DNA from: Gilliamella sp. Pra-s52
GTDB lineage: Bacteria; Pseudomonadota; Gammaproteobacteria; Enterobacterales; Orbaceae
Direction: 5' to 3'
Assembly: GCF_009795805.1 (NCBI RefSeq)
Contig: NZ_WTEY01000001.1
Span: 406,092 to 470,091, forward strand
Length of the DNA: 64,000 bases
The translations under genes and the position numbers were made by a program. Positions 61,551-64,000 of the stretch are shown one piece after another. Under the pieces are notes generated by a model. It did no database searches. It was given only the letters and a program-made list of their open reading frames with translations, and was not told the origin of the DNA. The stretch's first letter is position 1. Each line of letters begins with the position of its first letter.

Positions 61551-62374
61551 TGCCCACAAAGGCACGTAAAATGTGGGCACAACAACTACAACAAAATTAT
61601 TTAGTTACTATTGCTATGAGTTGTGCCATTGTTGGCTTAAGCCGTTGTGCTTACTATTATAAACCTAAGTTACAGGATGATTCGGTGATTGTTTCGGTGT
61701 TGAATGCTATCACAGACCGGCATTTAAGCTGGGGCTTTCCTAAATGCTTTAATCGTATCAGAAAGCTCGGCTATAAATGGAATCATAAACGGGTATATCG
61801 GATGTATTGTGAATTAAAGCTTAATCTCAGGGTAAAGCGTAAAAAACGCACTCCTCCACGATGCCTGGAAAGACTATTAGTCCCCAATAAACAAGGTGAA
61901 TGTTGGTCAATGGATTTTATGAGTGACAGCAGCCGTAATCAACGTCGCTTTAGGACACTCAATGTCATCGATGACTTTAATCGTGAGGCGTTAGGGATTG
62001 ATATTGCAGTAAGCTTACCAGCAGGAAGGATTACCCGTTACTTAGATAAACTGGCCGAATATCATGGGTATCCATTAAAAATACGGGTCGATAATGGGCC
62101 AGAATTTACAGGAAAAACCTTTATAAACTGGGCTAAATCACATGATATAGCCATTGATTATATCCAGCCCGGTAGCCCTTATCAAAATGGCTATATTGAA
62201 GGATTTAACCGTTCGTACCGTACAGAGGTATTGGATTTATATCTTTTTAATAATCTGGAACAGGTAAGGAGAATAACCGAAGAATGGTTAACGATTTATA
62301 ACACCGAAAGACCGCATGAGGCATTAAATAACATGACACCGATTGAGTATAAAACACTAAAACAAGCAGCTTAA
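61550..62374 (+). CDS. IS3-family transposase catalytic subunit (orfB)
   Basis: 274 residues of DDE transposase: the HTH_21-like region (AITDRHLSWGFPKCFNRIRK) and the rve integrase core with catalytic Asp in CWSMDFMSD, Asp in RVDNGPEFTG and Glu in NGYIEGFNRSYR. The end is TERPHEALNNMTPIEYK. The GTG at 61550 shares a base with the orfA stop. In this IS group the active enzyme is normally an orfA-orfB frameshift fusion, which the amber codon in orfA would prevent here. Confidence 0.9.
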   Translation: MPTKARKMWAQQLQQNYLVTIAMSCAIVGLSRCAYYYKPKLQDDSVIVSVLNAITDRHLSWGFPKCFNRIRKLGYKWNHKRVYRMYCELKLNLRVKRKKRTPPRCLERLLVPNKQGECWSMDFMSDSSRNQRRFRTLNVIDDFNREALGIDIAVSLPAGRITRYLDKLAEYHGYPLKIRVDNGPEFTGKTFINWAKSHDIAIDYIQPGSPYQNGYIEGFNRSYRTEVLDLYLFNNLEQVRRITEEWLTIYNTERPHEALNNMTPIEYKTLKQAA

Positions 62375-62428
62375 TTTTCTACGTGAGTTGTGTACTAAGT
62401 TTGGGATATTTACAAAAAGGCATTATGA

Positions 62429-63121
62429 ATGGAAAATTGGCAAAGAGCATTTATACTACATACTCGTTCTTATACAGAAAGTAGTTTATTAGCCGATCTG
62501 TTTGTTGAAAATATAGGTAAAGTCACTGTTTTGGCAAAAGGTGCTAGACGTAAAAGTTCTTCATTGAAAGGGATACTGCAACCTTTTACGCCATTAATTG
62601 TTCAATATTCAGGGCAAGGAAACATCAAAACGTTGAGGAAAGTTGAAGCTATATCTCTTGCGTTGCCGTTGTTTTCTATTTTCTTATATAGTGCATTTTA
62701 TTTAAATGAGTTATTACATCGAGTTTTAGTTGCGGAAACTGAAATTCCTACTCTTTTTGATGACTATTTAAAAAGTTTACAGCAATTAGCTCAACAAATA
62801 CCTGCAGAAAATGTATTGCGTGCATTTGAATTATCATTGTTAGAAAACTTAGGTTATCATGTTGATTTTTTTCATTGTTATGTGACTGGTGATGATGTTT
62901 TTGAATCTATGCATTATCAATATCAATTTGAAAAAGGTTTTATGAGTAGCTTATTACAAAATAGTACTAGTTTTACCGGTGAACAAGTTCTGGCTTTAGG
63001 AAAACGTCAATTTAATAATGAAGATACACTAAAAGCCGCTAAGCGTTTTACCCGAATGGCGTTGAAACCTTATGTTGGCACAAAACCTTTTAAAAGCAGA
63101 GAACTATTTTTAAAACTTTAG
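62429..63121 (+). CDS. recO: DNA repair protein RecO
   Basis: Recombination mediator that helps load RecA with RecR. 230 residues (E. coli 242). The OB-fold N-terminus has [43 protein letters not shown] and [15 protein letters not shown]. The C-terminus has [25 protein letters not shown]. It normally follows era; here it begins 15 bp after the IS right end, about 56 kb from era. Its promoter may therefore lie in the IS or have been lost. Confidence 0.95.
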   Translation: MENWQRAFILHTRSYTESSLLADLFVENIGKVTVLAKGARRKSSSLKGILQPFTPLIVQYSGQGNIKTLRKVEAISLALPLFSIFLYSAFYLNELLHRVLVAETEIPTLFDDYLKSLQQLAQQIPAENVLRAFELSLLENLGYHVDFFHCYVTGDDVFESMHYQYQFEKGFMSSLLQNSTSFTGEQVLALGKRQFNNEDTLKAAKRFTRMALKPYVGTKPFKSRELFLKL

Positions 63122-63191
63122 TTTTGTCAATTTTTAAAAAATTGTGTAATAAAATAGTTAAATTTTTTTGTATATTTGATTAAGTAATATA

Positions 63192-63788
63192 TCAAGCTGA
63201 TTTGCAAATTTTTGTCGGTCTCTGCTGGCAAACTTGGTCATTTTCATCTATCCCTACTTGAATTGTATGTTCATCAAAATAATCTTCACGCATGTTCCAT
63301 TTGCCACGAACAGGACGTAGACCTAAAATAAAATCAATACCCAGATCAGAATCTCGAATATCAGTCTTATTTCTAATATCAGAGCGTAACTGTAACGGTT
63401 GGTACGCATATGGAGTTGTGAATGAATTATCCAATTGAATTTGAGAACTACCAGACACATACGATTGATATCCAACAGCTGTTGAATTATAAATATTTGA
63501 ACATTCAGAACCATCTATCATAAACTCCAACAGCTGTATTCCTTACCTGATTTTCACTCTCTACTAGAAATGCCAATGCACGAAAACCTATAGCTGTATT
63601 ATCATATTTCCGGCATGATTTAATGCGCTTGCACCAACCGCAGTACTATTTTTAGCTGTAGTGCCTGAACCCAATGCATTATATCTTATCATTATATTGA
63701 AATCACATTTAGTAGCTGAATTAATTTCAGAGAAATAACTAACGACCAAAGTTACCCCATTACCAGTAATGTCATTAGGGCGGCACAT
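63192..63788 (-). pseudogene. Tail-fibre or autotransporter-like gene remnant with S74 chaperone end
   Basis: On the reverse strand, YadA-head-like repeats (AKNSTAVGASALNHAGN, NTAIGFRALAFL, NSTAVGYQSYVSGSS) are followed by RSDIRNKTDIRDSDLGIDFI and LRPVRGKWNMREDYFDEH. The latter resemble the intramolecular chaperone (peptidase S74) domain of phage tail spikes and some surface proteins. The coding is split over at least two frames near 63530-63590, and no promoter or start is evident. It is a decayed fragment. Confidence 0.68.
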
Positions 63789-63915
63789 GTATAGGTATCT
63801 TGATCAATAACTGTTATAACTAACCACAAATAGCCTGTAGTTATCGAATTTAATATTCCTGTTAAATGGCCAGGTAGTGATGAAATGGTAAAGGAAGATT
63901 TTAAGAAATTGAACG

Positions 63916-64000
63916 TGTAACTATCCCCTAAAATAGTACAGCAAAAAAGTAGAAAATTCTCTATGATAAAAGAAAAGGGGATTTAATTATGAAAAAAATG
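63916..64000 (+). mobile_element. Left end of another IS3-family copy, cut by window end
   Basis: TGTAACTATCCCCTAAAATA, the shared GTAGAAAATTCTCTATGATA and the first orfA codons (ATGAAAAAAATG) match the element at 61220 with only a few differences. The rest lies outside the window. It may be a functional copy able to help the damaged one. Confidence 0.85.

Larger units (their letters stand above)
61220..62414 (+). mobile_element. IS3-family insertion sequence, IS407-like
   Basis: 1195-bp element with imperfect terminal inverted repeats: left TGTAACTATCTCC, right end reading TGTAAATATCCCA in reverse, and both sides sharing GTAGAAAATT about 40 bp inside. It carries orfA and orfB with touching stop/start (TAGTG). 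I see no clear target duplication (left flank GAGC, right flank AAAA). A further copy begins at 63916 and a decayed one lies at 58414-58920. Confidence 0.88.

Overview
The window is a stretch of an AT-rich gammaproteobacterial chromosome. Core genes keep the gene order known from Enterobacterales: rpoE-rseA-rseB-lepA-lepB-rnc-era, ilvLGMEDA, lapAB with pgpB and ribA, and yhdT-panF-prmA-dusB-fis. Protein sequences, low GC, a PAAR effector locus and many small lipoproteins fit Orbaceae (Gilliamella-like bee-gut symbionts) best. This placement comes from reading alone and no database search was run.

Layout. 1-6.8 kb: sigma-E and its regulators (no rseC), then translation and secretion genes. 6.8-10.2 kb: a reverse-strand idonate/ketogluconate-type cluster (idnO, an MFS carrier, a GntR/IdnR-type repressor) behind tandem palindromic operators. 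10.4-17.7 kb: purH and purD, then a tandem duplication of about 2.1 kb. Each unit holds a PAAR-headed probable type VI effector gene and a small membrane-protein gene (candidate immunity), and each boundary is a copy of the purD 3' end. 17.7-18.9 kb: a large imperfect inverted repeat enclosing a four-repeat, cas-less CRISPR array with type I-F-like repeats. 18.9-25.6 kb: the ilv operon with a leader peptide and attenuator. 25.9-29.9 kb: four paralogous small lipoproteins around a YghA-like dehydrogenase.

30-54 kb is mostly housekeeping: an aminotransferase, an MFS carrier, lapAB-tatD-roxA, pgpB, ribA, luxS, ligA, zipA, an AcrAB-type pump with a ten-G tract early in acrB, ruvC, yebC, the fis operon and ilvC. 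Upstream of zapC is a row of six GATC sites spaced at about one helical turn.

54.9-64 kb is decayed accessory DNA. It has two inverted copies of a secreted adhesin-like gene around an IS3-type remnant, an IS5-type remnant, a greB gene with a nonsense codon and an IS at its stop, a nearly intact IS3-family element, recO cut off from era, a broken tail-fibre-like gene, and the first bases of another IS copy.

The best candidates for something undescribed are the purD-anchored effector/immunity tandem array and the inverted-repeat element carrying the mini CRISPR array. The helically phased GATC array and the poly-G tract in acrB are smaller, testable observations.
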